Source: Variovorax sp. PAMC28562
GTDB taxonomy: Bacteria; Pseudomonadota; Gammaproteobacteria; Burkholderiales; Burkholderiaceae_C
Direction: 5' to 3'
Length of the DNA: 64,000 nucleotides
NCBI RefSeq assembly: GCF_014303735.1
Contig: NZ_CP060296.1
Coordinates: forward strand, 1,809,501 to 1,873,500
The notes beneath the pieces were generated by a model. The model ran no database searches. It saw only the letters and a program-made list of their open reading frames with translations, and had not been told where the DNA came from. Position numbers and translations under genes: made by a program. This document shows, piece by piece, positions 53,807-63,232 of this stretch. Within the stretch, counting starts at the first letter, position 1. Every line of letters begins with the position of its first letter.

Positions 53807-55456
53807 TCAGTTCGAGGTCGCGATCACCCCGCGCGCTACTGCCTCGGCAACCTTGATGCCGTCCACCCCCGCCGACAGAATCCCGCCCGCATAACTAGCC
53901 CCTTCGCCGGCCGGATATAACCCCCGCACGTTGAGACTCTGATAGTCGTCGCCGCGCGTCATGCGGATGGGCGACGAGGTGCGTGTCTCGACGCCGGTCA
54001 ACACCGCGTCGTGCAGGTCGAAGCCTTTGATCTTGCGGCCGAATGCCGGAAACGCCTCGCGCATCGCCTCGATGGCATAAGCGGGCAGGGCCCCGCGCAA
54101 ATCGGTCGGCGTCACGCCCGGCTGGTACGAAGGCGTCACGCTGCCGAGCGCGCTCGATGGCTTGCCCGCGACGAAATCGCCGACCAGTTGACCGGGTGCG
54201 CGGTAGTCGCTGCCGCCGAGCACGAAGGCGTTGGATTCGAGCTCGCGTTGCAGCACCATGCCGGCCAGCGCGTCGCCCTTTTCAGTGGCAGTCCAACCCG
54301 GGAAATCGCGCGGCTCGATGCCGACCACGATGCCCGCATTGGCATTGCGCTCGTTGCGCGAGTACTGGCTCATGCCGTTGGTGACCACGCGTCCTGCCTC
54401 GCTCGTGGCTGCGACCACCGTGCCGCCCGGGCACATGCAAAAGCTGTAGACGGCACGTCCGTTGCTCGCGTGGTGCACCAGCTTGTAGTCCGCCGCACCG
54501 AGCAGCGGATGACCTGCGTGCCGCCCCCAGCGTGCACGATCGATCAGCCCTTGCGGATGCTCGACGCGAAAGCCGATCGAGAACGGCTTGGCATCGATGT
54601 GCACGCCGCGCGCATGCAGCATCTCGAAGGTGTCGCGCGCGCTGTGGCCGAGCGCCAGCACGACGTGGTCCGCACGCAGCTCACTGGTCGCACCGGTGGC
54701 CCGATCGAGCACCGACAGGCCTCGAATGTGGCCGTCTTCGATGCGCACGTCCGTCACGCGTTGCTCGAAGCGGATCTCGCCGCCCAACGCGACGATTTCT
54801 GCGCGCATCGTCTCGACCACCTTCACGAGCTTGAAGGTGCCGATGTGCGGATGCGCGACATAGAGGATCTCGGGCGGCGCACCTGCCTTGACGAATTCCT
54901 CCATCACCTTGCGGCCGAGAAAGCGCGGGTCCTTGATCTGGCTGTAGAGCTTGCCGTCCGAAAACGTACCGGCACCGCCTTCACCGAACTGCACGTTCGA
55001 CTCCGGATCGAGCACGCCCTTGCGCCACAGTTTCCATGTGTCGATGGTGCGCTGTCGCACCGACTTGCCGCGTTCGAGCACGATGGGTTTGAAGCCCATC
55101 TGCGCCAGCACCAGCGCACAGAAGATGCCGCACGGCCCGAAGCCGACGACCACCGGGCGCAGCGGCATGTCGGCCGGCGCATGAGACGGCGCGCGCCACA
55201 CCATGTCGGGCGCAGGCTGGATGTGCGGATGCGCCGCGTGCTGCGCGAGGAGAGCAGCTTCGCGTTCCGTGTCGACCAGCGCGACATCGACGATGTAGAC
55301 CGTCAGCAGCTCGGCCTTGCGCGCATCGAAGCTGCGCTTGAAGACGGTGAAAGTCTGGAGGTCGAGCACATCGACATCGAGCGTGCGCGCGATGAGCTGC
55401 GGCAGCGCTTCGGGCGTGTGGTCGAGCGGGAGTTTGAGTTCGGAGAGGCGGATCAT
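53807..55456 (-). CDS. FAD-dependent dehydrogenase, COG2509 type
   Basis: A 549-aa flavoprotein from ATG 55456 (MIRLSELKLPLDHTPEALPQ). An N-terminal ~90-residue domain precedes the FAD motif 'VVVGFGPCGIFCALVLAQMG', in which the usual GxGxxG is G-F-G-P-C-G. The central 'FGEGGAGTFSDGKLYSQIKD' and the C-terminal 'GLYPAGEGASYAGGILSAGV' are typical of this uncharacterised family. Catalytic role unknown. The longer open frame upstream is a shadow of the cysteine synthase gene. Confidence 0.85.
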   Translation of the reverse strand: MIRLSELKLPLDHTPEALPQLIARTLDVDVLDLQTFTVFKRSFDARKAELLTVYIVDVALVDTEREAALLAQHAAHPHIQPAPDMVWRAPSHAPADMPLRPVVVGFGPCGIFCALVLAQMGFKPIVLERGKSVRQRTIDTWKLWRKGVLDPESNVQFGEGGAGTFSDGKLYSQIKDPRFLGRKVMEEFVKAGAPPEILYVAHPHIGTFKLVKVVETMRAEIVALGGEIRFEQRVTDVRIEDGHIRGLSVLDRATGATSELRADHVVLALGHSARDTFEMLHARGVHIDAKPFSIGFRVEHPQGLIDRARWGRHAGHPLLGAADYKLVHHASNGRAVYSFCMCPGGTVVAATSEAGRVVTNGMSQYSRNERNANAGIVVGIEPRDFPGWTATEKGDALAGMVLQRELESNAFVLGGSDYRAPGQLVGDFVAGKPSSALGSVTPSYQPGVTPTDLRGALPAYAIEAMREAFPAFGRKIKGFDLHDAVLTGVETRTSSPIRMTRGDDYQSLNVRGLYPAGEGASYAGGILSAGVDGIKVAEAVARGVIATSN

Positions 55457-55521
55457 GGCGTGCGGCCCGTGTCGATCGGGCAGGTGCGGTGAAGGGCCGC
55501 GATGATACCGGCCGCCTGCGA

Positions 55522-56460
55522 TCAGCCCGGCAACGCCGGCAAGAACCCCTCGACCGACAGATACCGCTCGCCCGTGTCGTAGTTGAACCCCAGCACCACG
55601 GCATCGGCTGCCAGCTCGGGCAGCTTTTGCGCGATGGCGGCGAGCGTGGCGCCGGACGAAATGCCCACCAGCGTGCCTTCTTCTGCGGCGCTGCGGCGCG
55701 CCATCTCGCGGGCCGGTTCGGCATCGACCTGGATCACGCCATCCATCAACGCCATGTCCATGATTTTCGGCACGAAGCCGGCACCGATGCCCTGGATCGG
55801 GTGCGGCGCCGGACTGCCGCCGGAGAGTACTGGCGATGCGACGGGCTCGACTGCAAACACCTTCAGCTTCGGCCACTTCGCCTTCAGCACTTTGGCGACG
55901 CCGGTGATGTGGCCGCCAGTGCCGACGCCGGTGATCAACACGTCGATGCCACCGGGAAAGTCGGCGGCGATTTCTTCAGCCGTGGTGCGCACATGCACTT
56001 CGACGTTGGCCGGATTGTTGAACTGCTGCGGCATCCACGAATTCGGGGTGCCGGCAACCAGCTCTTCGGCGCGGGCGATGGCGGCCTTCATGCCGCCGGC
56101 GCGTGGCGTCAGATCGAAAGTCGCACCATAGGCCAGCATGAGGCGACGCCGCTCGACGGACATCGAATCGGGCATCACCAGGATCAGCTTGTAGCCCTTG
56201 ACCGCTGCGACCATGGCAAGGCCGATGCCGGTATTGCCGGAGGTCGGTTCGATGATGGTGCCGCCGGGCTTGAGCGCACCCGATTTCTCCGCGTCTTCGA
56301 CCATCGCGAGGGCGATGCGGTCCTTGATGGAGCCACCGGGATTGGCGCGCTCCGATTTGATCCAGACCTGCTGCCCCGGCTTTGCGAGGTTGCCGAACAA
56401 GCGCTGGATGCGGATGTGCGGCGTGTTGCCGATGGTGGCGAGGATGGTGTCGGCTTTCAT
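55522..56460 (-). CDS. cysK: Cysteine synthase (O-acetylserine sulfhydrylase)
   Basis: A 312-aa PLP enzyme. The Schiff-base Lys46 lies in '[14 protein letters not shown]', the substrate loop is 'PTSGNTG' and the phosphate-binding loop '[13 protein letters not shown]'. It makes cysteine from O-acetylserine and sulfide. The CysK versus CysM distinction is not certain; 'NPGGSIKDR' and length favour CysK. It is divergent from rnpB. Confidence 0.9.
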   Translation of the reverse strand: MKADTILATIGNTPHIRIQRLFGNLAKPGQQVWIKSERANPGGSIKDRIALAMVEDAEKSGALKPGGTIIEPTSGNTGIGLAMVAAVKGYKLILVMPDSMSVERRRLMLAYGATFDLTPRAGGMKAAIARAEELVAGTPNSWMPQQFNNPANVEVHVRTTAEEIAADFPGGIDVLITGVGTGGHITGVAKVLKAKWPKLKVFAVEPVASPVLSGGSPAPHPIQGIGAGFVPKIMDMALMDGVIQVDAEPAREMARRSAAEEGTLVGISSGATLAAIAQKLPELAADAVVLGFNYDTGERYLSVEGFLPALPG

Positions 56461-56509
56461 GGGTGTCTCCTTCGTTGATTGCGGAATCTGTGCGGAGGAT
56501 CATTGTGGC

Positions 56510-56515
56510 GATAAT
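56510..56515 (+). promoter_or_regulatory. -10 box of the rnpB promoter
   Basis: GATAAT lies 6 bp before the first base of the RNase P P1 helix (56522), the right place for the -10 element. The -35 region (around 56487-56492) is poorly conserved. Confidence 0.55.
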
Positions 56516-56519
56516 CGCT

Positions 56520-56862
56520 GCGTGAAGCACGCTGGACCGCCGCTGGTGCAATCTGGGAAACCAGGCACTGGAGGAACGTCCGGACTGCACAGGACAGCGC
56601 AGGAGCTAACGGCTCTCCACCGCGAGGTGAGGATCAGAGCAACAGAGACGAGTCGGTGAAGGGGCAACCCCGATCCGGGTGAAACGGGCAATCTCTGCGC
56701 GCAGCAACACCAAGTAGGCCAGTATCGAGGTGGTTCCGCTGAGCTGGCGGGTAGGTGGCATCGAGCTGTTTGGCGACAAACGGCCCAGAGTAATGGCGGT
56801 CATGCCGGGGTTCGCAAGAACGCCGGTACACAGAATCCGGCGTACAGGCGCGCTTCACACTA
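56520..56862 (+). ncRNA. rnpB: RNase P RNA (class A)
   Basis: The 422-bp space between cysK and the next gene is a complete RNase P RNA. The P1 helix is closed by GTGAAGC (56522-56528) and GCTTCAC (56852-56858). Conserved core segments are in order: GGAGGAACGTCCGGAC, AGAGCAACAGAGA, GGGTGAAACGG, GCAACACCAAGTAGG, GAGCTGGCGGGTAGG and ACAGAATCCGGCGTA near the 3' end. It is the catalytic RNA that matures tRNA 5' ends. Ends are given to within a few bases. Confidence 0.93.
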
Positions 56863-56882
56863 ATTCAGCCGACGAGCCGTGT

Positions 56883-57632
56883 TCAGAACCGCTCGCTCGG
56901 CAGCAGGTAGCGCCATTGGCCTGGCAGCAGCCCGGCCAGCGGCACACGGCCGATGCGGATGCGCTTCATCGACAGGATGCGCAGGCCCACGCCATCGCAG
57001 ATGTGAGCGATCTGCCCTGGTCGCGCACCCTTCAGCGCAAAGCGCAAACCGGTGTGGCCCTCACCCTGCTGGCCGATGCTGACGCGTGCCGGCGTGCGCT
57101 CCAGGCGATCCAATATTTCAGGACCGACCGGACCTTCGACGTCGACGATGACCTCGTGTTCCATCACGCCGGCGTCTTCCTGCAGCTTGCGTTCGATGCG
57201 GAACTCCTGCGTGAAGACGATCAGCCCGCTGGCGCCGGCTTCGAGCGGCGTCATCACGCGCTGGGCTTTCACGTGGTGCGGCAGAAAGCGCAGGCCGGCG
57301 CGCTCCGGCTCGTGGTGGTTGGCCGCGAACAGCAGGCGATGCGCCGCATCGGTTTCGGTACCGGCCGGCTTGTGCAGCAGCAGGGTCACCGCCATCACCG
57401 GCTGCGGTCGCGCACCGGGTTCGATGTCGACGCGCTGGCCTTCGCGTACGCGCGATTGCGGGACCAGCGCAGGCTCGCCGTCGACCCGCACTGCGCCGCT
57501 TTCGATCAGCAGTTCGGCTTCGCGTCGCGAGCAGCCTGCGGCGGCGGCCACGCGCTTGGCCAGGCGGACGCCTTCGTCTACAGAGCCGCTGCGGCTCTCG
57601 CGGCTGTTGCGTTTATCGTCCAGGGCGCTCAT
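56883..57632 (-). CDS. S4-domain pseudouridine synthase-like protein with altered catalytic site
   Basis: A 249-aa RsuA/RluF-type protein from ATG 57632, overlapping the upstream stop as ATGA. The S4 RNA-binding domain covers about residues 20-70 (RVAAAAGCSRREAELLIESG), then 'VTLLLHKPAG' and the synthase domain. At the catalytic motif, normally R-L-D-x-x-[ST]-x-G-L, the sequence is 'TPLEAGASGLIVFTQ': Glu131 stands where the essential Asp belongs, and the Arg is Pro. It may bind RNA without isomerising uridine. The rest of the fold (EHEVIVDVEGPV, LKRIRIGRVPLAGLLPG) looks intact. Confidence 0.82.
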   Translation of the reverse strand: MSALDDKRNSRESRSGSVDEGVRLAKRVAAAAGCSRREAELLIESGAVRVDGEPALVPQSRVREGQRVDIEPGARPQPVMAVTLLLHKPAGTETDAAHRLLFAANHHEPERAGLRFLPHHVKAQRVMTPLEAGASGLIVFTQEFRIERKLQEDAGVMEHEVIVDVEGPVGPEILDRLERTPARVSIGQQGEGHTGLRFALKGARPGQIAHICDGVGLRILSMKRIRIGRVPLAGLLPGQWRYLLPSERF

Positions 57633-59305
57633 TGAGCCGCCAGTCGCTGCAGCCGTTCGACATGCGCTGCCAGCGAGCGAGCCGCCACTGGCCACATGCG
57701 CTCCGGCACATCGTCGTAGGCAATCGGCACCCAGTCTTCGACGTTGCCCTCCGGCAGGTGGCGCATGGCGGCGGCCACCTTGGCCTCGCGCCGCAGGCGG
57801 TGCGCCTTCAACATCGCGATGGCCTCGCGCGGACTGCCGATCACGTAGCCGTGCGCGGGCAGGATGAACCCGACGCCGTCGTTGGCGCAGGCGATGTCGA
57901 GCGTGTCGAGCGAGTTCAGATAAGCCGTCATGTCGCCGTCCGGCGGATCGACGACTGTCGTACTGCCGTTCAGGATGTGATCGCCCGAGAACAGCAGGGC
58001 GTCTTCTTCGAGCAGCAAGCACAGGTGGTTGGCGGCATGGCCGGGCGTGTGGATGACGCGCAGCGTGTGCCTATGAGCGGACGTGTCGGTTCGCGCTGGC
58101 GCCGCCAGCGTGAGGCGCTCGTTGTCGTGCAGCGCGCGATCGGGGGTGAAGCGCGCCGTGGGACGTGACGTTGCTGCGGAAGGCAGCCCGAGGATCGGCG
58201 GCCGCGTCTTGCACAGCGCCTGCAGCGGCGCAGCGCCCGGCGAGTGGTCGGCGTGCGAATGCGTGCACACGATCATGCGGATGTCGCCCTGCGTCGCGCG
58301 CCATAGCCGGCCGATGTGATCGAAGTCGTTCGGACCCGGATCGATCACGATGAAGCCGGTCGTCGCGTCGCCCACGATGTAGCTGTTGGTGCCCGGGCCG
58401 GTCATGGCGCTCGGATTGGGTGCGGTGAGCCGTTGCAGGTTTTTCAGCAGCGGCACGGGCGCTTCGTTTTGCCAGTCGAGCGTATGCAGGATCTGGCCAT
58501 CCGGGCACACCATCGCGAGCTCGCCGTACGGTGAATCGGTCTCCATGTAGCGCGCGTCGGCGCCGTCGAGCAGGCCGGCGCGCGGGCAGCTGGTCCAGAG
58601 CGGGCCTTCCCCTTCCGAGCGATTGGCGCAGGTGCCGAGCACTGCATCGACGTTGCCGTAGGCGGCGAGCCGCTCGAGCGTCCGTACCGTCGGGAAGATC
58701 ATGAAGAAGCTGCCGGCCTTGTGGCGCTCCAGCGCATCGGCAGGTCGCACCCAGCAAGGCTCGAACTGCTCGGTTTCGTCCGCAACCGGCGTCTGGCCTT
58801 CTGGCATGCGCGCGATCAGGAACGGCACGTCGAATCGCTTCGGCAAATCGCGGTCGGTGATCCAGTGGGCGAAGGTGAAAACCTTGTCGGTGGACAGGAG
58901 CAAACCGCGTGCGGCGCATTGCTCGGCGAAGGCGACCGTCGTCGATGCGGTGCTGCGATCCATGTCGTCGATCTCGGCAGCCGTGACCGGGCTGCCATCG
59001 GCGTGGTGCGCAAGCAGCACGCCCAATTCTTCGAAGCTTTCACGGATGGCAGCGATCGCCTGTGTCAACTGCAACCGGCTTTGGGTGCGGCGCCGTGTCG
59101 CGATGCGTCTTGCCGACGTGTCGGCCTCGTCGATTCGACCGCCCGGGAACACGTAGGCTCCGGGGGCGAAGCTGGCGCTCGACGACCGCCGAGTCATCAG
59201 GACTTCGAGGCCGTCGAGTGTGTCGCGCAGCAGGAGCACCGTCGCGGCTGCACGCAGCGGCGACGGCTCACGCGGCGAATGGAGTTGTTGGGTTGAACGA
59301 ACCAT
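57629..59305 (-). CDS. NUDIX hydrolase-metallo-beta-lactamase fold fusion
   Basis: A 558-aa two-domain protein. The N-terminal NUDIX-like domain (about 15-235) has 'GGRIDEADTSAR' and 'AIRESFEELGV'; the Nudix box is stretched by an insertion between its halves. The C-terminal metallo-beta-lactamase domain (about 300-540) has the zinc motif THSHADH at 348-354, 'HTPGHAANHLC' and 'FSGDHIL', resembling LACTB2/glyoxalase II-type hydrolases. The combination suggests hydrolysis of a nucleotide- or CoA-linked compound; substrate unknown. Translationally coupled to the downstream S4-domain gene. Confidence 0.85.
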   Translation of the reverse strand: MVRSTQQLHSPREPSPLRAAATVLLLRDTLDGLEVLMTRRSSSASFAPGAYVFPGGRIDEADTSARRIATRRRTQSRLQLTQAIAAIRESFEELGVLLAHHADGSPVTAAEIDDMDRSTASTTVAFAEQCAARGLLLSTDKVFTFAHWITDRDLPKRFDVPFLIARMPEGQTPVADETEQFEPCWVRPADALERHKAGSFFMIFPTVRTLERLAAYGNVDAVLGTCANRSEGEGPLWTSCPRAGLLDGADARYMETDSPYGELAMVCPDGQILHTLDWQNEAPVPLLKNLQRLTAPNPSAMTGPGTNSYIVGDATTGFIVIDPGPNDFDHIGRLWRATQGDIRMIVCTHSHADHSPGAAPLQALCKTRPPILGLPSAATSRPTARFTPDRALHDNERLTLAAPARTDTSAHRHTLRVIHTPGHAANHLCLLLEEDALLFSGDHILNGSTTVVDPPDGDMTAYLNSLDTLDIACANDGVGFILPAHGYVIGSPREAIAMLKAHRLRREAKVAAAMRHLPEGNVEDWVPIAYDDVPERMWPVAARSLAAHVERLQRLAAQ

Positions 59306-59329
59306 CGCCGCATTATCTGCGGCGCTTTA

Positions 59330-59647
59330 TTACTTGGGCGTGCCGCCTTGCGTGCTAGGGCGCTTGCCGGGCCGGCGCTGGTCACGGGTTTCGGCTCGGG
59401 CCTCGCCGGCAACCGCCGCTTTGTCGGTGCCGATGGCGCCGCCTTCAGGGGCCTTGGGCTCGTCACCGCCGGGCGCCTTCACCATGCCGGTCGGCCGCCG
59501 GTCCTTACGCATCTCGCCCGCCTGTGTCGATTTGTCGGTGGCGTAGCCGGGGGTATTCGGAGGCACGGGCACGCCAGGCGGGGTGGGTTGTGCATAGGCA
59601 CCTGCGGCAAACAGACCCGCGAGAAGAATGGAAAGTGTTTTCGTCAT
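59330..59647 (-). CDS. Small exported Pro/Gly-rich protein
   Basis: A 105-aa protein with signal peptide MTKTLSILLAGLFAAGAYAQ, followed by a hydrophilic Pro/Gly/Lys-rich mature part (PTPPGVPVPPNTPGYATDKS ... RPGKRPSTQGGTPK). It is predicted disordered and periplasmic or secreted. No family recognised. It lies 24 bp upstream of the NUDIX-MBL gene on the same strand and is divergent from dapF. Confidence 0.7.
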   Translation of the reverse strand: MTKTLSILLAGLFAAGAYAQPTPPGVPVPPNTPGYATDKSTQAGEMRKDRRPTGMVKAPGGDEPKAPEGGAIGTDKAAVAGEARAETRDQRRPGKRPSTQGGTPK

Positions 59648-59853
59648 GAGAGAAGCTCCAGAAATGATTTGAAAATGAAATGCGTGGCGCTGAGCCGTTG
59701 CCTTGGCTGCGTTTGTACGGATCCTGGCCCCAAAGAGATCCGCGCGATTGGCATGGGTGCCGACCGCAGCGGTAGGACGATGGCGCTTTCGGCTGTCGAA
59801 AAGCTTTCACGCCACTCGCTTGGGGGTGCCGGCCCGCCGCCGATAATCCGCAG

Positions 59854-60729
59854 ATGCGAATCCGTTTCACCAAGATGCAGGGCGCCGGCAACGACTTCGT
59901 CGTGATCGACGAGACGCGAGGCGCCTCGGCGTTGAACAGGGCCCAGTACCGCTTCCTCGCCGACCGTCATTTCGGCGTTGGCGCGGACCAGATCCTGACC
60001 GTGCGGCCTTCGCCCGGTGCGGGCATCGACTTTCAGTACGTGATCCACAACGCCGATGGCGGCGAGGTCGAGCAATGCGGCAACGGCGCCCGCTGTTTCA
60101 TGCGCTACGTGCGCGAACATGGGCTGACGACCAAAGCTGCAGTGCGGGTGCAAACGCTCTCTGGCGTCATCGAGCCACGCATGAATGCCGACGGCCGCGT
60201 GACGGTCGACATGGGCGCCCCGATCTTCGAGCTGCCGCGCGTGCCTTTCGATACGGCCGGCCTCACACCGGTGGTCGAAGGCGGCTGGGAGCGATGGCGT
60301 CTGGCGCTCGGCACCCACGCCGACAGCGCGATCGTTTCCGTCGCAGTGCTGTCGATGGGGAATCCGCATGCGGTGCAGGTGGTGGACGATGTCGAAGCCA
60401 CGCCGGTCGCAGTGCAAGGCCCGCTGATCGAGCACCATCCGCGCTTTCCGCAACGCGTCAACGCCGGCTTCATGCAGGTGGTGGATCGCGCCCACATTGC
60501 GCTGCGCGTGTTCGAGCGCGGTGCCGGCGAGACGCTGGCCTGCGGCACGGGCGCCTGCGCGGCCGTGGTTGCAGGCATCCGTCTCGGCCTGCTCGATGCG
60601 CGGGTCGATGTGCAGACTCACGGCGGCGTGCTCACGATCGAATGGGCCGGCGAAGGTCTGCCCGTGCTGATGACCGGCCCCGCAACCACCGTCTTCGAAG
60701 GCGACATCGAAGTTCCCGACTTCGCCTGA
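59854..60729 (+). CDS. dapF: Diaminopimelate epimerase
   Basis: A 291-aa DapF. The catalytic cysteine pair is visible: Cys75 in '[14 protein letters not shown]' and Cys230 in '[14 protein letters not shown]'. The N-terminal '[13 protein letters not shown]' is a family mark. It converts LL- to meso-diaminopimelate for lysine and peptidoglycan. It begins the dapF-DUF484-YdcF-xerC run, whose dapF/DUF484/xerC core is a classic arrangement in proteobacteria. Confidence 0.95.
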   Translation: MRIRFTKMQGAGNDFVVIDETRGASALNRAQYRFLADRHFGVGADQILTVRPSPGAGIDFQYVIHNADGGEVEQCGNGARCFMRYVREHGLTTKAAVRVQTLSGVIEPRMNADGRVTVDMGAPIFELPRVPFDTAGLTPVVEGGWERWRLALGTHADSAIVSVAVLSMGNPHAVQVVDDVEATPVAVQGPLIEHHPRFPQRVNAGFMQVVDRAHIALRVFERGAGETLACGTGACAAVVAGIRLGLLDARVDVQTHGGVLTIEWAGEGLPVLMTGPATTVFEGDIEVPDFA

Positions 60730-60768
60730 TGGCTCCTGAACTCTTCTGACCTGATCGACTGATCCGAC

Positions 60769-61464
60769 ATGCCCCACAACATCCACGACAACGCCGCCAT
60801 GAACCCGATCACCGAGGACGACATCGCCAACTATCTGGTCAACACGCCCGACTTTTTCGAGCGGCATGCGCAGTTGCTGGGCCAGGTACAGCTCACCAGC
60901 CCGCATGGCAACCGGGCAGTGAGCTTGCAGGAACGCCAGGCTGAAATGCTGCGCGAAAAAATCAAGGCGCTGGAGCACCGTGTCATGGACATGATCCGGC
61001 ACGGCACCGAAAACGTGGTCGCGTCCGACCGGCTTCAGCGCTGGACCGCGGGGCTCCTGACCACGCGCGACCCGCGTGGCGTGCCTTATCGCATCGTCGA
61101 CGAGTTGCAGTCGCTCTTTCTGGTGCCACAGGCGGCCATCAAGGTGTGGGACTGCGAAACCAGCTACCTCAACGAGCCTTACGCGCAATGGGTGAGCGAT
61201 GACGTGAAGGCGCTCGCCACGTCGCTGACCGAGCCGTATTGCGGCCTCAATTCCGGCTTCGAGGCGACCCAATGGCTGGCCGAGCCGCGTGCCGCCGTAT
61301 CGATCGCAATGATCCCGCTGCGGGCCGAGCCCGAGTCGCCGGCCTTCGGCATGTTGATCCTCTCGTCGCCCGATGCGCATCGCTTCAATTCAGACATGGG
61401 CACGGAGTTTCTGGAGCGCATCGCCGAGCTGGCGTCGGGCGCGCTGTCGCGACTGCGGCCTTGA
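60769..61464 (+). CDS. DUF484 family protein
   Basis: A 231-aa DUF484 protein. It has the N-terminal 'ITEDDIANYLVNTPDFFERH' characteristic of the family, a coiled segment 'LQERQAEMLREKIKALEHRV', and a GAF-like C-terminal domain. An internal ATG at 60799 (MNPITEDDIANYL) could be the true start. Function is unknown, but the gene is almost always linked to dapF and xerC. The stop overlaps a TTG start of the next gene. Confidence 0.88.
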   Translation: MPHNIHDNAAMNPITEDDIANYLVNTPDFFERHAQLLGQVQLTSPHGNRAVSLQERQAEMLREKIKALEHRVMDMIRHGTENVVASDRLQRWTAGLLTTRDPRGVPYRIVDELQSLFLVPQAAIKVWDCETSYLNEPYAQWVSDDVKALATSLTEPYCGLNSGFEATQWLAEPRAAVSIAMIPLRAEPESPAFGMLILSSPDAHRFNSDMGTEFLERIAELASGALSRLRP

Positions 61465-62117
61465 TCGGCTGGCTGCGACGCGCAACGCGGACCGCACCAT
61501 GGGTCGCGCCCGCGGCGGGCATTGCGGCCCTGTTGCTGGCGGCGCTGGTGTTCGTGTGCGTCGCCATCGGCATCACGGTCTGGCGCGATGCGCTCGATCG
61601 GTTGGCCCACCCGCCTGAACGCACCGCCGACGCGGCGCTGGTGCTGGGCAACCGAGCGTACTTGCGCGGCAAACCCAACCCGTGCCTGACCGGCCGTGTC
61701 GACGCCGCTCTGGCGCTGGCTTCAGCGGGCCGTGTGCAGCGCCTGGTGTTCTCGGGCGGCGTCGACAGCGAAGATGGCCGCATCGAAGCCGAGGTCATGC
61801 GTGCCCATGCTGTCCAGTCGGGCTATGCCGGGCCGATGCTGCTCGAACCGGCTTCCCAATCGACGCGTGAAAACCTGGCGTTATCGACTGCGGTGTTACA
61901 GGCCGCAGGCGTCAAGAGCGTGATCGTCGTGACGGAGCCCTATCACCTGTGGCGCGCGCAGCGTCTCGCGCATGCCGGTGGATTCGATCGGCTTTTCGAC
62001 GTCCAGTACGCCGCCGCGCCGACGAGTTGCTGGTTGCGCTGGGGCATGGCGTTCAAGGGTGCGTTGCGCGAGCCGTTGGCCATCATCAACAATGCAGCTC
62101 ATGGCTATCTCCGCTGA
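61461..62117 (+). CDS. YdcF/DUF218-family membrane-anchored protein
   Basis: About 218 aa if translation begins at TTG 61461, which overlaps the DUF484 stop (TTGA). One N-terminal membrane span 'AAGIAALLLAALVFVCVAIG' is followed by the DUF218 domain: 'ADAALVLGNRAYLRGKPNPC', 'VFSGGVDSEDGRIEAEVM', 'PASQSTRENLALS', 'SVIVVTEPYHLWRAQRLA'. DUF218 proteins (SanA, ElyC, YdcF) act at the envelope; the exact reaction here is unknown. Start uncertain, as no ATG precedes the membrane span. Confidence 0.8.
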   Translation: MIGWLRRATRTAPWVAPAAGIAALLLAALVFVCVAIGITVWRDALDRLAHPPERTADAALVLGNRAYLRGKPNPCLTGRVDAALALASAGRVQRLVFSGGVDSEDGRIEAEVMRAHAVQSGYAGPMLLEPASQSTRENLALSTAVLQAAGVKSVIVVTEPYHLWRAQRLAHAGGFDRLFDVQYAAAPTSCWLRWGMAFKGALREPLAIINNAAHGYLR

Positions 62118-63084
62118 TCTCGCCCTGGTCGAAAGATACCTGGAGCATGTGCGCGTGGAGCGCCGGCTGGCGGCGCGCACGGTCGAGCTGTATGCCATTC
62201 ATCTGACGACGTTGTCGGAGAAGGCGGCCGAAGCCCGGCTGGCGTTCGACAAGGTTCAAACGGGCCACGTGCGCCGCTGGATGGCGCAGTTGCACAGTGC
62301 CGGCCATGCGCCGCGTGGCATCGCTCTCATTCTTTCTTGCTGGCGCAGCTTCTTTCGCTGGCTCGGCAACGAAGGGCTTGTCGCGGGCAATCCGGTGCAG
62401 GACGTGAAGGCGCCCAAGGCGGCGCGGCCGCTGCCCAAGGCGTTGGCCGTCGACGACGCGGTGCGGCTGGCCGACCTGCACGACACCGAAGCCGATCCGT
62501 GGACCGAAGCGCGCGATCGCGCCGTCGTCGAGTTGCTCTATGGGTGCGGCCTGCGCGTGAGCGAACTGACGGGGCTCGATGTCTACGCCAGCGCGTCCGC
62601 GCGTGGCTGGGTCGACCTCGACGCCATGGAAGCCAGCGTGCTCGGCAAGGGCAGCAAACGGCGCAGCGTGCCGGTCGGCTCGAAGGCCGGTGAAGCGCTC
62701 CGTGCCTGGCTCACGGTGCGTGCAGATTGCGCCGCGCTCGATGCCGCCGCACAGCGCGATCCGGCCGATGGCGCGGCCTTGTTCCTCGGCGCCAAGGGCA
62801 CGCGGCTGTCGTCCCATGCGGTGTGGAAGCAGTTGCGCGCGCGCAGCCTCAAAGCCGGCCTTGCAGCGCCCGTGCATCCGCACATGCTGCGCCATTCGTT
62901 CGCCAGCCACGTGCTGCAGTCGAGCAGCGATTTGCGTGCGGTGCAAGAGCTGCTGGGTCACGCCAACATCACGACGACGCAGGTCTATACGCGGCTGGAC
63001 TTCCAGCATCTGGCGAAGACCTACGACGAATTTCATCCGCGTGCCAGGGCGCGCACGACGCCGGAAAGCGGCTCAAAAAAATAA
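62101..63084 (+). CDS. xerC: Tyrosine recombinase XerC
   Basis: A 327-aa XerC. It has an N-terminal SAM-like DNA-binding domain (about 5-95) and a catalytic domain with Arg in 'LLYGCGLRVSELTGL', His/Arg in 'PHMLRHSFASHVLQ', His in 'ELLGHANITTTQVYTRL' and the nucleophile Tyr in the same segment. It resolves chromosome dimers at dif with XerD. Context (downstream of dapF/DUF484) and sequence favour XerC over XerD or an integron/phage integrase. ATG 62101 overlaps the preceding gene; ATG 62092 is also possible. Confidence 0.92.
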   Translation: MAISADLALVERYLEHVRVERRLAARTVELYAIHLTTLSEKAAEARLAFDKVQTGHVRRWMAQLHSAGHAPRGIALILSCWRSFFRWLGNEGLVAGNPVQDVKAPKAARPLPKALAVDDAVRLADLHDTEADPWTEARDRAVVELLYGCGLRVSELTGLDVYASASARGWVDLDAMEASVLGKGSKRRSVPVGSKAGEALRAWLTVRADCAALDAAAQRDPADGAALFLGAKGTRLSSHAVWKQLRARSLKAGLAAPVHPHMLRHSFASHVLQSSSDLRAVQELLGHANITTTQVYTRLDFQHLAKTYDEFHPRARARTTPESGSKK

Positions 63085-63097
63085 CCGTCGAGCCTTC

Positions 63098-63127
63098 TTG
63101 ACAATGCGCGCTGACGCTCATTAGAGT
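63098..63127 (+). promoter_or_regulatory. Sigma-70 promoter ahead of a short leader and terminator
   Basis: A perfect -35 TTGACA (63098-63103) and a -10-like TAGAGT (63122-63127) are spaced by 18 bp. It lies just after the xerC stop and would start RNA near 63134, about 110 bp before the nitrilase ATG. Confidence 0.6.
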
Positions 63128-63190
63128 CGGGCCTTCGCTGGCGACAATGCCAGCCGCGGCAACATCGCCGCACTCATCACCGGCAACACT

Positions 63191-63232
63191 GCCCTCTGCT
63201 TAGCGCTTACGCGCAGCAGGGGGCTTTTTTTT
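63191..63232 (+). terminator. Intrinsic terminator in the leader of the nitrilase gene
   Basis: GCCCTCTGCT ... AGCAGGGGGC with an inner GCGC/GCGC stem and loop, followed by eight or nine T. The T-run ends 12 bp before the nitrilase ATG, so it either terminates xerC/leader RNA or acts as an attenuator for the nitrilase gene. Confidence 0.85.

Noticed and set aside
62101..63084. Phage or integron integrase
   Set aside because: The tyrosine recombinase lies in the conserved dapF-DUF484 context and has no attachment site, cassette or phage genes nearby, so it is XerC.
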